A program made the position numbers and the translations under genes. A DNA stretch of 19,798 bases from Zygnema cylindricum (Eukaryota > Streptophyta > Zygnematophyceae > Zygnematales > Zygnemataceae), in the NCBI GenBank assembly GCA_037447655.1, contig JBBHKE010001382.1, positions 1-19,798 on the forward strand, read 5' to 3'. Under the pieces are notes generated by a model. It did not search any database and was not told the DNA's origin. It saw only the letters and a list, made by a program, of their open reading frames with translations. This document shows, piece after piece, positions 8,590 to 18,237 of this stretch. The first letter of the stretch is position 1, and every line of letters begins with the position of its first letter.

Positions 8590-8806
8590 AACGAAAACCA
8601 ACGACGACTGTCTCTTCGCTGGATGCTGAACCTGCAACCAACGATCAGATTCTCACGTCGCCAGCGACAAGACTGCCTCGGCGCTAGACTCATCGCCAGC
8701 GCCGAGGCAGCGCCGACGCCCTGTCAGCGCGCGCGCTAGCGTCTTCCCGACCCCCCTGTCGCCGCCAAGTCCGCGCCGACGCCCTCCTTGCGCCATGCCG
8801 ACGCTA
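8590..8806. other. GC-rich island inside the Mutator-like element
   Basis: This stretch is visibly GC-rich (many GCCGACGC and CGCGCGC words) between AT-rich flanks. It contains a perfect 13-bp inverted repeat, CTGCCTCGGCGCT (8673-8685) with its complement at 8698-8710, around a 12-nt loop. Its composition differs from everything around it, consistent with capture from another genomic context. No protein family is recognisable. Confidence 0.6.
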
Positions 8807-8813
8807 TTACAAC

Positions 8814-9028
8814 ATGTCAACATTCACAACTTTACAATTGAGGCAAAAAAGATCCATTTTTAAATGTCAAAATTGAATAATGGCAAAATCACAATTGAAA
8901 AAAAAGTATCCATTTCTGTATGTCAACACTTAATAATGATAAATTCAGAATTGAAGCAAAAAATAACCATTTTTGTATTTCAAATTGAATAATGACAAAA
9001 TTCTAATTGAAAAAAAAATATCCATCAT
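8814..9028. repeat. about 50-57-bp tandem repeat, four copies
   Basis: Copies start at 8814, 8864, 8920 and 8977 with ATGTCAA or ATTTCAA. They share TTGAATAATG-CAAAAT, CAATTGAA followed by an A run, and ATCCATTT. Confidence 0.8.
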
Positions 9029-9030
9029 AT

Positions 9031-9230
9031 CCCTTTAGTGCCTTAACATGCTTCCACTCTGCTCATCGAGGCCTTAACATGGCTTTCCGTGAAGAGGTTT
9101 GTGGAAGCTTCAAGTGTGGCTTCAATCGAGCCTTCAATGGCAGATTCAATGGCGGCTTCGTTGTAATGATGAACCGTACAATTTTCTTTCAAACTTCGCG
9201 CGCGGAAATGAAACGTCACATTTTATAAAT
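9031..9230 (+). other. unrecognised coding-like stretch in the Mutator-like element
   Basis: A frame open from 9007 to 9228 includes AFREEVCGSFKCGFNRAF followed by repeated GRFNGGF-like words. These come from a short tandem pattern of CTTCAATGG and ATTCAATGGC. The first ATG in this frame is internal (9079). It could be a captured exon fragment, but I cannot assign a family. Confidence 0.2.
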
Positions 9231-9510
9231 TTTCGTACGCTGTATCCGTATCGTATAAATTTCTTTCAAGCCGAAATAAAACGTCTCTTTTTTGAAATTT
9301 CCATACATAATATCTGTACGTTTATCCGTACGGAAAATATACGCATTTAACGAAAGATTCAAAATCTAAAAAAAATAACGAAATTTCAAAAAAAATGTCA
9401 AAATCTGTACGAATGAGACATATATGTAAAAGAACGAAAAAAAAAAAATTAGAGTTATTAACTCTATTTTGGGTAATCAACCTTTTTCAAAAAAAAAAAA
9501 TACTCTAATT

Positions 9511-10302
9511 ACTTCCATATTGCGTCTCCATGTACTTCAAACTTAGCAAAATTACTTTGTTTTTTGCCCCAAATCAGGCGGACCCGGATTTCAAGTGTCC
9601 CTGGGTGTAACAGCGACATAGTTACTTAAGGATGTGACGATTGTATACGCTGACAATGCCCGTGACGGCTGTCAACGTCTACAATCCGTGATAACGCACA
9701 TTATTTTTTGTAACTGCTTGTGACGTTGCATGAGTTTTCGGGACATTGTAGACTTGCCGCCTGCCCTTTCACGGTGCCCTTTCACGGTTGAGCAAGATGC
9801 ACTTTGCCTTTGCGTCGCCTGTCCTCTCGACGTGAAATGGCATCGGAATATTGAGACCCTTGGCGAAATAAAATCCATACCAGATGCAAACAGACAAAAC
9901 CAAACAAATTGTGTACTTTGCCTTGTCGTACCTGAACACTAAGGGACAAAAGTTTACGAATAGTGTACCATTCCCCGTCGCTTGAATTCGTTTGAAATTT
10001 CTGTAAAAAAATTTACACGTGCGAATACGTGTTCCTATTTGTTTTTCGAAAATACTTTGTTTTAAAACTCATCTTCCCTATTTTTTAAAGAAAAGTTTGA
10101 ATATGACGTTTTTTGGCGTGGCCGTGGGTCGAAGAACACAAGAGGACAACATGTAGTACATCCTAAATTCGATGATCACGCAAAATGTACTTCTCTTTTT
10201 TTCTATTTTTTTGTACGATTAAAACTTACACGTTACGGCTCTAAGTTTTACAAGAAAACGACAGAAAAAAACCCTTACTTTGGCACATGGAGATGCACCC
10301 TA
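9511..10302. mobile_element. second insertion in the split MITE, Mutator-like candidate
   Basis: ACTCTAATT occurs at 9502-9510 and 10303-10311 as a 9-bp direct repeat flanking the block. Near the left edge GCGTCTCCATGTAC (9522-9535) and near the right edge the reverse of GCATCTCCATGTGC (10283-10296) form an inverted repeat matching 12 of 14. The two arms sit at different distances from the borders, so the exact ends are uncertain. There is no transposase frame. Short frames at 9672-9942 are unrecognised. Confidence 0.5.
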
Positions 10303-10707
10303 ACTCTAATTTGGGCGTAAATTTGGGCGCTGAATATATATACTGTAAATTAGGTACAAGTACAAAATCTGACAAAACGTACAGTTTCACGTCATTATGA
10401 CGTTTGCATTAGGCGGTTTATTAAAACGCAGTTACATGATAACGAGCTGTATTAATTCATTATTTTTACTTTTTTATTTAATAAAGTACATTTTTGCACG
10501 GTCAAACACCGACCGTACCCCACACTATTTAAACTGGCACTGTATTAGAGTTATTAACGCTCATTCAAAAAGTTCCTAAATAATTTATAATAATGTACTT
10601 TATTTATGGTGATAGAGTCAAAATTTGGGGTGACGGAATTAGAGTGCATAACTCTAATTACGATTCGCGGTGTATTGTTATAAGTACCACTGTAGAGTGC
10701 AGTACTG

Positions 10708-10936
10708 TACACCGTGAATCCCTATTAGCCTATTAGTGTTATTGTTTTTTTAGCCGCTTAAAACATCTTTTCTTCGTACACACTTAAATGTTTTTGGATC
10801 TGGCGGTTGCGATTGAAAGGTAACATTCTCAGCTATCGATTGGCGGTTTTAAATTGAAAATCCGACAGTTGTCTACGGAGAAAAGATGTTTTAAGTGGCG
10901 AAAAAATTATTAACAGTAATAGCCATTCACGGTGTA
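10708..10936. mobile_element. TA-flanked MITE, subfamily A
   Basis: TA (10708-10709) then CACCGTGAATCCCTATTAG on the left. The right end reversed reads CACCGTGAATGGCTATTACT with TA at 10935-10936. Both arms carry the subfamily A block CCACTTAAAACATCTTTTCT (left arm CCGCTTAAAAC), followed by CGTA-ACA words. It is 229 bp long and non-coding, and lies 33 bp from the right end of the split subfamily B copy. Confidence 0.85.
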
Positions 10937-12534
10937 GTTTTTAGTGTAGATGCAACTCCACATTTCGAGCTCAAAATAACATTCGAAGTTAATATTATTT
11001 ACTAATGTATTTAATAACGAATAGTGTATCATATGATTGTATCCTATCCATATGTGCCCGTTTGGATTACATTTCAAAATCAAAAACGTACGTTGTTACT
11101 GTCACTGCAGGAAAGCTCATTTCCAGAATTTGAAAGGAGTTATTTGTAGCAGACTCGCCACGTTTTGTCCGTTGTGTTTTTTGGAAAACAAACTGCAAGA
11201 AAAATGCCTTTTATTTTGCAAAAAAAATGTTCTTTGCATTTCACGCTAAAAAATAACATGATAAAATGGTATTCTGGCACATTTTCACTTTCTTAGCTGA
11301 TTTTGGACATTGAGTGAGGAGTCAACGCTCTACTTGATGCAATATTGATGGTTTTGCTATTAAGGAGATATGAGAGATGAAGACCTTGAAAACTTTAGAA
11401 GATATGAAGTATGAATGTTTTTAGTGCCATTTTTTCTAATCAAATGAGATTTTTTATTAGCTCCAACGTTGTGATTTTATGTTGCTATTGGTTTAAAGCC
11501 TTTAATCAAAACATATAAAAGTGAAAAGAGATGGCGTCTTAAAAATCATGTCACTTCCGCAAAAGCCTCACCTTGAAGGTCTCCATGGCTAGTAGGGACC
11601 ATGTTGTTTTGATACTTATTCTAGCGTATGTCAAAGGTAAATTTGCATATTTTATGGCCACGGGTCTCTAACTGGAAAGGTGCAAGCATGTAATTGGTGT
11701 AAGCCAAATGATTTTTTTTTATCTTTGAATCAATCATCTAAAATTTGAATTTAAAATGTAAAATTCAAAATACCTGAAATTTGAATATTGAAATTGAAAG
11801 GAGAAACAAATTTTCATTGCATAATGTTGCAAATGCTGCAATATCAGCATGCTTAACATTGTGAGCTAAAATTATGCACATATTCCAACAGACATTTAAA
11901 AATTGGAACTTGTAATTTGACATCAGCAAATTTCGTAACGGAACCTCGATTTAATTCCTTAGGTATTGAAACCGTTAAAGTTTCCTCCAGGGTCAGTGTG
12001 CTCAATAATAGTTAACTATGAGTTCTTATTCTGGTTGGCAAGGCTCAAATGTCAATTGAATGAGTAATAGCAAAAATTACAAAAAGATGTTTGTCCTCAC
12101 AAGTGGTTGTTTTGCCAATGAAGCAACCTTAGACAAAAAGCAATAAACATATGCTCCATTGTCACTAACAATTTGAGGAGATCTTTACCTAAGTATATAT
12201 TGACTATAGCCGTGACGCCTCTAGGCTATGCTTTCTCTCACCTTTTTCTCCAACATGTCTCATTCTCAAAATCGACATGATATTACAACGACATCCGTCA
12301 GCCTCATTTTGAATTCCCTTTGTCATCTGTATGCAATGCAATATTCGTGTAAAATACTTCCAGGATATTCTTTGAGCTCTTATTCAAAAGTGTACTCCAG
12401 AGAAGCAAAACTTATAGCAGGTGAAAATCTGAAGGGAAAAAAATGTGAGACTGTATTGGCATGATGCTTGGTCTACCTGACCGACAGACAGCTCATTATC
12501 ATTCTAACTCCTTTTCACAATTGTTGCAATTCTC
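10937..12534. other. AT-rich tract without recognisable gene
   Basis: Only short frames occur (for example 11037-11249 and 12228-12464), with no motif that I recognise. No MITE ends, tandem arrays or RNA genes were seen. Confidence 0.5.
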
Positions 12535-12865
12535 TCTTCATGCACTTGTTTCACCTGTACTTGTCTCTCATGTACTTATTTTTCATGTACTTATTTCTCA
12601 TGTACTTGTTTTTCATGCACTTGTTTCTCATGTACTATCCATGTACTTGTTTTTCATGTACTTGTTTCCCATGTACTATTCATGTACTTGTCTCTCATGT
12701 ACTTGTTTCACCTGTACTTGTTTCTCATGTACTATTCATGTAATTATTTCTCATGTACTTGTTTCCCATCTACTATTCATGTACTTGTCTCTCATGTACT
12801 TGTTTCACCTGTACTTGTTTCTTGTGTACTATTCATGTACTTGTCTCTCATATACTTATTTTCCC
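12535..12865 (+). repeat. about 17-bp minisatellite with 97-bp higher-order period
   Basis: Units such as TCATGTACTTGTTTCTC repeat about twenty times with small variations. The marker ACTATTCATG occurs at 12675, 12731, 12772 and 12828, spaced 56, 41 and 56 bp, so a 97-bp block (12675 to 12772) is itself repeated. Overlapping frames in all three forward phases stay open across the array because the unit contains no stop in any phase. The long forward frame at 12461-12886 is a by-product of that. Confidence 0.9.
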
Positions 12866-13309
12866 TCTTGTTTTGGACAATTGTGATTTTGGTACAGATA
12901 ACTCCGGCATAGTCGAAGCAAAGTCTGGATTGAGTCGCACTTCTCCAACGAAGTGACAACCGGCATCACGGTGAACCTTGGTGCCTTCGAACATAAAAAT
13001 CTTGAATAAATCCATGGTGCCGGGACCTGCTTCAACCTATATAGAAGCCTCCTCCTCTCCTTCTATTTCTCCTGCTATTCCTCCTTCCCTTTCTCCTTCT
13101 CCTTCTTCTTCTCTTTCGCCTTCAGATTCTCTTCAAAATGACTTTTATCGCTTTCCCACACTTGGCCCAAGTCGAAAAGCATTAGATGACCTATTTTTGT
13201 CTCCCGAAGTCGTTACATGTCCAGTCAACTTCATTTCAGTTCAGTACTTTGACGTCTCCTCTTGTTTGACTATGACCTTTTCTCATAACCGAAGTCTTTT
13301 GCTGTAACG
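12866..13309. other. tract with CT-rich stretch and an unassigned 109-codon frame
   Basis: A forward frame runs from 12978 (GTG; first ATG at 13014) to 13307. Its centre is a Ser/Pro-rich stretch encoded by a CT-rich repeat at about 13048-13125. On the minus strand about 12995-12890 reads FEGTKVHRDAGCHFVGEV and on through LNPDFASTMPELS without stops, which looks protein-like. I cannot assign either to a family. Confidence 0.25.
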
Positions 13310-13853
13310 TACACCGCGAATCGTTATTAATGTCAAAGTCACTAATTTGGGTTCTTAAAATTTTGTTTTTTTTTTTCAAATAGGATACATGATTTTAATT
13401 TTTCCTTGACGTTAGTTAAGGTACCGTACAAAATAAAGTGAAGCCGGAAAGTACAATAAAATATAAACAGTGTAGTGTACGGTCAATGTCAGACCGTACA
13501 CAACTTTACCTTTTCAAGTGAAAATTTATAAAATATGAATTAAATCAGACGCGCACGCATAGGAACGTGCGCTAAAAAAAACGGGATTAGTCTGACACGT
13601 AAACTAGTATAGCATGTACGGATATTTTAAATTCGCGACGGCGTACAATTTCTTATATTTTGTACGGTTACATATATTAATGTATATAATCGTACGACGA
13701 ATATTCCATTTTTGCTGTTCCCAAATTAGCATTAACGCCGAAATTAGAATACACCTTTTTTTTGAAAAAAATCAAATTCTTAATTAGCATCAATTACGGT
13801 ACATTTTCTTCAACACTATTTAAACTTTGACACTAATAACCATTCGCGGTGTA
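13310..13853. mobile_element. TA-flanked MITE, subfamily B, 544 bp
   Basis: TA (13310-13311) then CACCGCGAATCGTTATTAAT on the left. The right end reversed reads CACCGCGAATGGTTATTAGT then GTCAAAGT, with TA at 13852-13853. The two ends match at about 26 of 28 positions. The interior is AT-rich with GTAC words and no transposase frame. GGGTTCTTAAAAT near the left end is shared with the copy at 5731-5951. Confidence 0.88.
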
Positions 13854-14633
13854 CTTTCGCGCCTTCAACAAATTCTCTTTTCGGCTAGGTATGCTGGAGA
13901 AAACGTGGATGTCTTTTTAATAACAAGCGACCGAATGTGAATTCCGTATGTAGAATCGCACTAAATGACTTCATGCTGGAGAGATCCGTTAATGTCGACG
14001 TGTTCACATATTGTGGCACGAACGCTATTTTCCCGATTTTTGACGATATCTTAACGAACAACACTTGCTTACACAAGTCGGTGGATGATGTTAGGACACG
14101 TGTCAAACTTCATAGCTCTTGTTGTACCTTGCAGCAATGAGAATAAATCAAAGTAGGCGTTTTTATGGTAGGCCTTTGGTCGGCGCATTTATCGTAAGTT
14201 GTGTTATGGGCTTTTCATGTGATCTTCTTAGATCGCTACTTTGATCAGAGACTGTCCGATTGTCCAAATCTGACGGTGTAAATATTTTTTTTTGGTATGA
14301 ATGTTTTAATTGGTTCAATTTTTGGTCTGAATGTTTTAATTGGTCCGAATAGGTCCGAATACAATATGGGTCTTAAGGTCACATTGTATGTTTTGCATAC
14401 AATAGGCATATTGTATGGGCCTACTTTCACCTACTTTTGAACTATGGAATAAATGTTTTTTTAGAGGATGTAAAGAGGCTATTGTGGATGCTGCATAGGA
14501 GTTGCAACCTTCTGTTTCAAAACAAATGCAAGACTGGTAAGATTAATGAGAGTTACGGATAATTTGTGGCTTTCGCGTGAGATTTTTGTGTTTCGTTTCG
14601 TCTTTAAATTTCTTTTGTTCGCATGTACTCATG
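13854..14633. other. tract between MITEs, unassigned
   Basis: Overlapping frames on both strands (13937-14140 forward, 14106-13885 reverse) have fairly balanced codons but no recognisable domain. A 30-bp direct repeat (GAATGTTTTAATTGGT, with unit starts at 14294 and 14324) lies further right. Confidence 0.35.
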
Positions 14634-15188
14634 TACACCGTCAATCGCTATTAGAGTACAGGAATAAATAGCGTAAAAAAAAAGTTAGTGTTGTTGGCAC
14701 TAATCGGGATTTTTTTTTTTTGAAAAAAATATATATTTACTTATTAATCCTAACTGTAATTTGGGTTGTCCTAAATAATAAATACCCGCCCTTTCGATGT
14801 CTACAGTAATACGTGTACCCGTACAAAATCTGACAATTCGTACGCCGTCACGCTGTTCACACGGTCGACGGACGAACATATGAGAACGTGATTTTTGTTG
14901 ACGAGTTTGCATCTCTTTCTTCCAGTGCACATTCACATGTGTGCGCAATAATGTTAAGTGTCTTTTTATGCCTTTGTAATTCAAAAAGTACCATTTCGTA
15001 CGGAGATACCATGTCCGTACGCCACACTATTTCCATCGCAGTGTACTTCCATTATTAACGCTAATTGAAAAAAAAACCCTAATTAGAATAATGGAAAAAA
15101 TAGAATTATGGATTGCATTTTAGGTTTTTTTTTTTGAAAAAAGGGCACCGAATTGGCGTCATTTACTTTAATAGGGATTGGCGGTGTA
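14634..15188. mobile_element. TA-flanked MITE, subfamily B, 555 bp
   Basis: TA (14634-14635) then CACCGTCAATCGCTATTAGA on the left. The right end reversed reads CACCGCCAATCCCTATTAAA, with TA at 15187-15188. The left interior AATAGCGTAAAAA and the middle CGTACAAAATCTGACAA are shared with the other subfamily B copies. This is the best uninterrupted reference for the split copy at 8342-10674. Confidence 0.85.
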
Positions 15189-15242
15189 GTTTATAATCGT
15201 GGGTTTTTAATACAGTTTATCTATTGAATTTTTATTTATTAC

Positions 15243-15467
15243 CACACCGTTGATCGATATCAGTGTTAAAGTTTTTTTCGCCACTTAAAACATTTTTTCT
15301 CCGTGCACAATTGTCGGATTGTCAATCGGAGACGGCCAATAGGAAGGTGGGAATCTTGACTTCCAATAGCAACCATCCGATTGACAATCCGACAAGTGGG
15401 TGTGCACGGAGAAAATATGTTTTGAGTGGCGAAAAAATCTTTAACACTAATAACGATTAGCGGTGTA
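15243..15467. mobile_element. TA-flanked MITE, subfamily A, near-complete foldback
   Basis: The left end CACCGTTGATCGATATCAGT and the reversed right end CACCGCTAATCGTTATTAGT are diverged, but pairing continues far inward. CGCCACTTAAAACAT, TTTTCTCCGTGCACA and GTCGGATTGTCAATCGG all recur in the opposite arm. Arms of about 95 bp enclose a loop of roughly 35 bp. The right flank is TA (15466-15467). The left flank is CA, probably a mutated TA. Confidence 0.88.
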
Positions 15468-15473
15468 CTTGTG

Positions 15474-15608
15474 ATGATTGTTGCAATTTTTTGTCAATGC
15501 CTAGAAGTTGATGCCAAAAACTTTCCCGATACGTCTAAGTTTTTGGTTTTCTTCTTCATATGCTTCAATGCATTATTTATCACCCGTTATTTCCTTAAAG
15601 CCCAATAA
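15474..15608 (+). other. short hydrophobic open frame abutting the MITE
   Basis: From ATG at 15474 the frame reads MIVAIFCQCLEVDAKNFPD, then KFLVFFFICFNALFI, ending at TAA 15606 inside an AATAAA-like CCAATAAAG. The frame is also open leftward through the MITE terminus to 15426. Two hydrophobic stretches suggest membrane segments, but the length is small and no family is recognised. Chance is the simplest explanation. Confidence 0.15.
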
Positions 15609-17300
15609 AGTCAAACACAAAAAACCAAAGACCTGCGTTGGTTATGTTCATCTCCACCGTTTAGTTTCTTGGACCCTGACCTAACTCCCATTTTACGTCG
15701 TTTTGTTATTTTTTTTTTATCGTTTTTTTTGACGCAGTCGTTGATAAATTGACCTTCGATCAGTTGACCTTTTTCTATATTGCACCATAGATACGATTTC
15801 CATGCGATTGCTGCAATCTTTGTATTCGACGGTGTATCAAAACATTTTTGAAGAATGTGAAGAAAGTCAAAATGTGGTAAGACCTTCCATTATTACTTTT
15901 TTTAATCATAAACTCATCGTAGAAAGAAGGTTGTAGTTGTATGAGACTCAAAAAGGTGAGACTCATAGAGTTGACAGGGCAGTGAGATTTGATAAAAACA
16001 TAGCTTATCATTGTAATAAACATACATCCCATGTAAAATAACACGGAAATATATCAAACCTTATCAAAAGTTATGAAACGTACGACGACGTTCGACTTAG
16101 TCAACATCTCTAGTTCTCAACATAGCTCAAATGTGTGAAATCAATTGGAAATGCTATATGTTTAGTATACGTTTTTTGTATATTTATTATAGCAGTATAA
16201 TATGCATATAGTCCACTACAACCACATAAATAACGTTTCCAATCGTTTTCACATTCGAACTAACTCTGTTCTCAACAACTCCAACACTTTTACCGATTTT
16301 TTTTTAACAAAAAACTTCACTGAAAAAATCTTTTGACTAACGGCATTTTTTGTCTTATTTGACGACGTTTTTTTCTCTTTTTCGACGACGTTTTTTATAT
16401 TTTTTGAACCCACTACAGCCAGCTTTGGCTCCATCTCCTTGTCCTCCGACTAGTATACCGTCTCCTCCCTCTCTACTCAATTCACTTCCTCTCCTTCCAC
16501 CTCCTTCCCTTCCCCCCTCATCCCCACAGATACAACGTCCACCAAGTACTTCCAAAATCCGTTTAACAAACGGCATGATTTTTTCCGTCTTTGTCACCAC
16601 ATTTATGGGCCTTTTTTTGTGCGTAAACCGATGTCAAGCCTTGGAAGATGATCAAACAATTACGAAATGTTTTTACGTAAAGACAATTTGTCTCTTTCTC
16701 CGATTTGTTTTTATAGTCAATTTCGTCTTTCTCTCCGACTACTTGGAGTAAACCAGAAGATTGTCGAGGATAGTTTGGACATTATTTTTTTTTTTTCGAA
16801 AATCGATTTCGATAGCTTTATATTATTAGCCTTTTTAAAAAAAAAAAAAAAAATCTAAGAAGTTTTTTTTTTTCAGTCTTATGTTCTGCTTCTTAATTTT
16901 CTGGAAGAAAAATTACTGAAATGATGATTGCATTTAACCTTCAAAAAAAAAAAAAGGCAACAAATTTCAGAAAAGAGTTGCATAATCATAGTTTTTGTAG
17001 AACCATAACAAACCAATTCTTAAAATCGAATGTAAGATGTTGATGAGATACCTTTTTTTTTTTTTTGTTATATCCTAGACTATAACAAGACAGGAAATAA
17101 CATTGAAGAAGACAAATTACAAATTCAGAAACAAATGGGAACGCCCCAGTAACTGTTTCGATAACCTTTCCATGTATTTTACAGTTTAAAAATAAAAAAT
17201 GAGATTTTGAGTTTTGTATAATGACAAACACAACAAAAAAAGTGGCTTTTTTTTAATTAAGTTGGGTCTGTTTCAAAAATCCATAAGCTACGTTATCTTC
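15609..17300. other. tract without recognised gene; CT-rich and homopolymer patches
   Basis: Contains a CT/CCT-rich stretch at about 16420-16535 and several T or A runs of 12-16 bases (for example 16789-16797 and 16836-16853). The forward frame at 16350-16751 is driven by the CT-rich part. On the minus strand about 16600-16520 reads VVTKTEKIMPFVKRILEVLG and then CICGDEG before a purine repeat. It is suggestive of an exon, but unassigned. Confidence 0.4.
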
Positions 17301-18107
17301 AATACTTTGTTTTTATTGAATGAAATTGTTAAAATTTAATGATTTTGTCTTTTAGTAAAACTACCCTCGAGAGAAAACCTTCCCAATCACAGATATCTCT
17401 CTACTTTAGACTCCTCTCCTTTCCCTTCACCCCCAAATCTAAAACTTCCATAAAACTAAAACTAAACTCCGGAGTAAAACGAAAAAAAAATAAAAAAATC
17501 CTAAACTCTCCCTTAATCTCCATTTAATTACAAAAGAAAAAAAAGAATACTGTGACGATGTAACACAACAAAAGACCTCCCACACAAAATGGAAGACTAC
17601 CCTAACTTGATCGGAAAAAAAAAAAAAAAAGGGAAACATTAAAAAAGATTTTCCCACTGCTTCCCTAAAACCAATATAACTAGTCCCTATAATTCGAAAA
17701 TAAGAGGAGAGACTGAATCAACGTCAAAGAAAACAATTAACCGACCACATTTTTTTTGTCTGATTTTTTATGTGAAAGGGAACGTTTAAACGGGTTGAAA
17801 CGTTTTTTCCGTTATTTTTTTGATTGAGGTTGTTTAAATCTATGAATCGATTGAGATGAGAATTTTATAGATGTCCGACTGATTATACGACTCTATGAAG
17901 AAAAACCCTAAAAGAAAAAAATGAATGTTAAGACAAATAACACCCATTTTCTCTTCGATCAACGACAATCTAAAAAAAAACCCCTAAAAAAAAAAAAAAA
18001 CGAGCTTACAAGACAGATTTTCATCATCGATCTTTGCTTCAAAGTAAACAAAAAAAGGAGAAAAGAAAAGAAGTTTCACTATAAAACTTTAAAAAAGTTA
18101 AAAAGAA
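17301..18107 (-). other. 3' flank of the transporter gene, possible 3' UTR
   Basis: This lies downstream of the transporter stop codon on the coding strand. The only AATAAA I see on that strand is at 17312-17317, about 790 bases from the stop, so the poly(A) site is uncertain. The rest is AT-rich with A runs and only short frames. Confidence 0.25.
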
Positions 18108-18237
18108 TTAAGAGACGATCCAAACGACGAGGTTGTAGAGATCGGTCAAAAATCCCGTAGTCGTGACGAGGAGACCGACCATTAGCATTCCCCACACCTC
18201 CCATCTCTCTCCTTCATATATTTCTCCCGGTTTACTT
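18108..18237 (-). CDS. AVT6-like amino acid transporter, terminal exon
   Basis: This is the last exon of the transporter whose upstream exons lie at 18579-18862 and 19518-19702. It follows TTTTGCAG (acceptor AG at 18239-18238). Its first base completes a Lys codon begun in the previous exon (phase 2 junction). It then reads SKPGEIYEGERWEVWG, a hydrophobic helix MLMVGLLVTTTGFLTD, and LYNLVVWIVS, ending at TAA 18110-18108. A final membrane helix ending in a D-L/I-Y-like motif is usual at the C-terminus of plant AVT6 proteins. The match of phase, length (42 codons plus stop) and topology makes this the true 3' end of the coding region. Confidence 0.85.

Larger units (their letters stand above)
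8391..9425. mobile_element. Mutator-like non-autonomous element (possible Pack-MULE)
   Basis: The element starts ATATATGTCTCAT and ends with its exact reverse complement, a perfect 13-bp terminal repeat. It is flanked by a perfect 10-bp direct repeat, GTAAAAGAAC, at 8381-8390 and 9426-9435. A 9-11-bp target duplication is the hallmark of the Mutator superfamily. The host MITE continues in register on both sides. The 1035-bp interior has no transposase but holds a GC-rich segment (about 8590-8806), a tandem repeat and a coding-like stretch. That pattern is seen in Mutator-like elements that have captured host DNA. Confidence 0.8.
8342..10674. mobile_element. TA-flanked MITE, subfamily B, split by two later insertions
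   Basis: The left end is TA (8342-8343) then CACTGCGACTCGTAATCAGA and AATAAGTAGAGTAAAAG, matching the left end of 14634-15188. The right end is CGATTCGCGGTG then TA (10673-10674). Segments 9436-9510 and 10303-10674 align in order with 14690-15188. Shared words include CGTACAAAATCTGACAA-like text, CCACACTATTT and TTATTAACGCT. The two foreign blocks (8391-9425 and 9511-10302) account for the excess length over the usual 545-555 bp. Confidence 0.7.

Noticed and set aside
8805-9030. CRISPR-like array
   Set aside because: The four units are diverged tandem copies without constant repeats and unique spacers, in a eukaryotic mobile-element context.
12461-12956. Overlapping forward frames of 67-141 codons
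   Set aside because: All are produced by a stop-free minisatellite unit read in three phases.
16350-16751. 133-codon forward frame with a Pro-rich region
   Set aside because: The Pro/Ser part is a CT-rich simple repeat, there is no ATG near the start, and no domain is visible.
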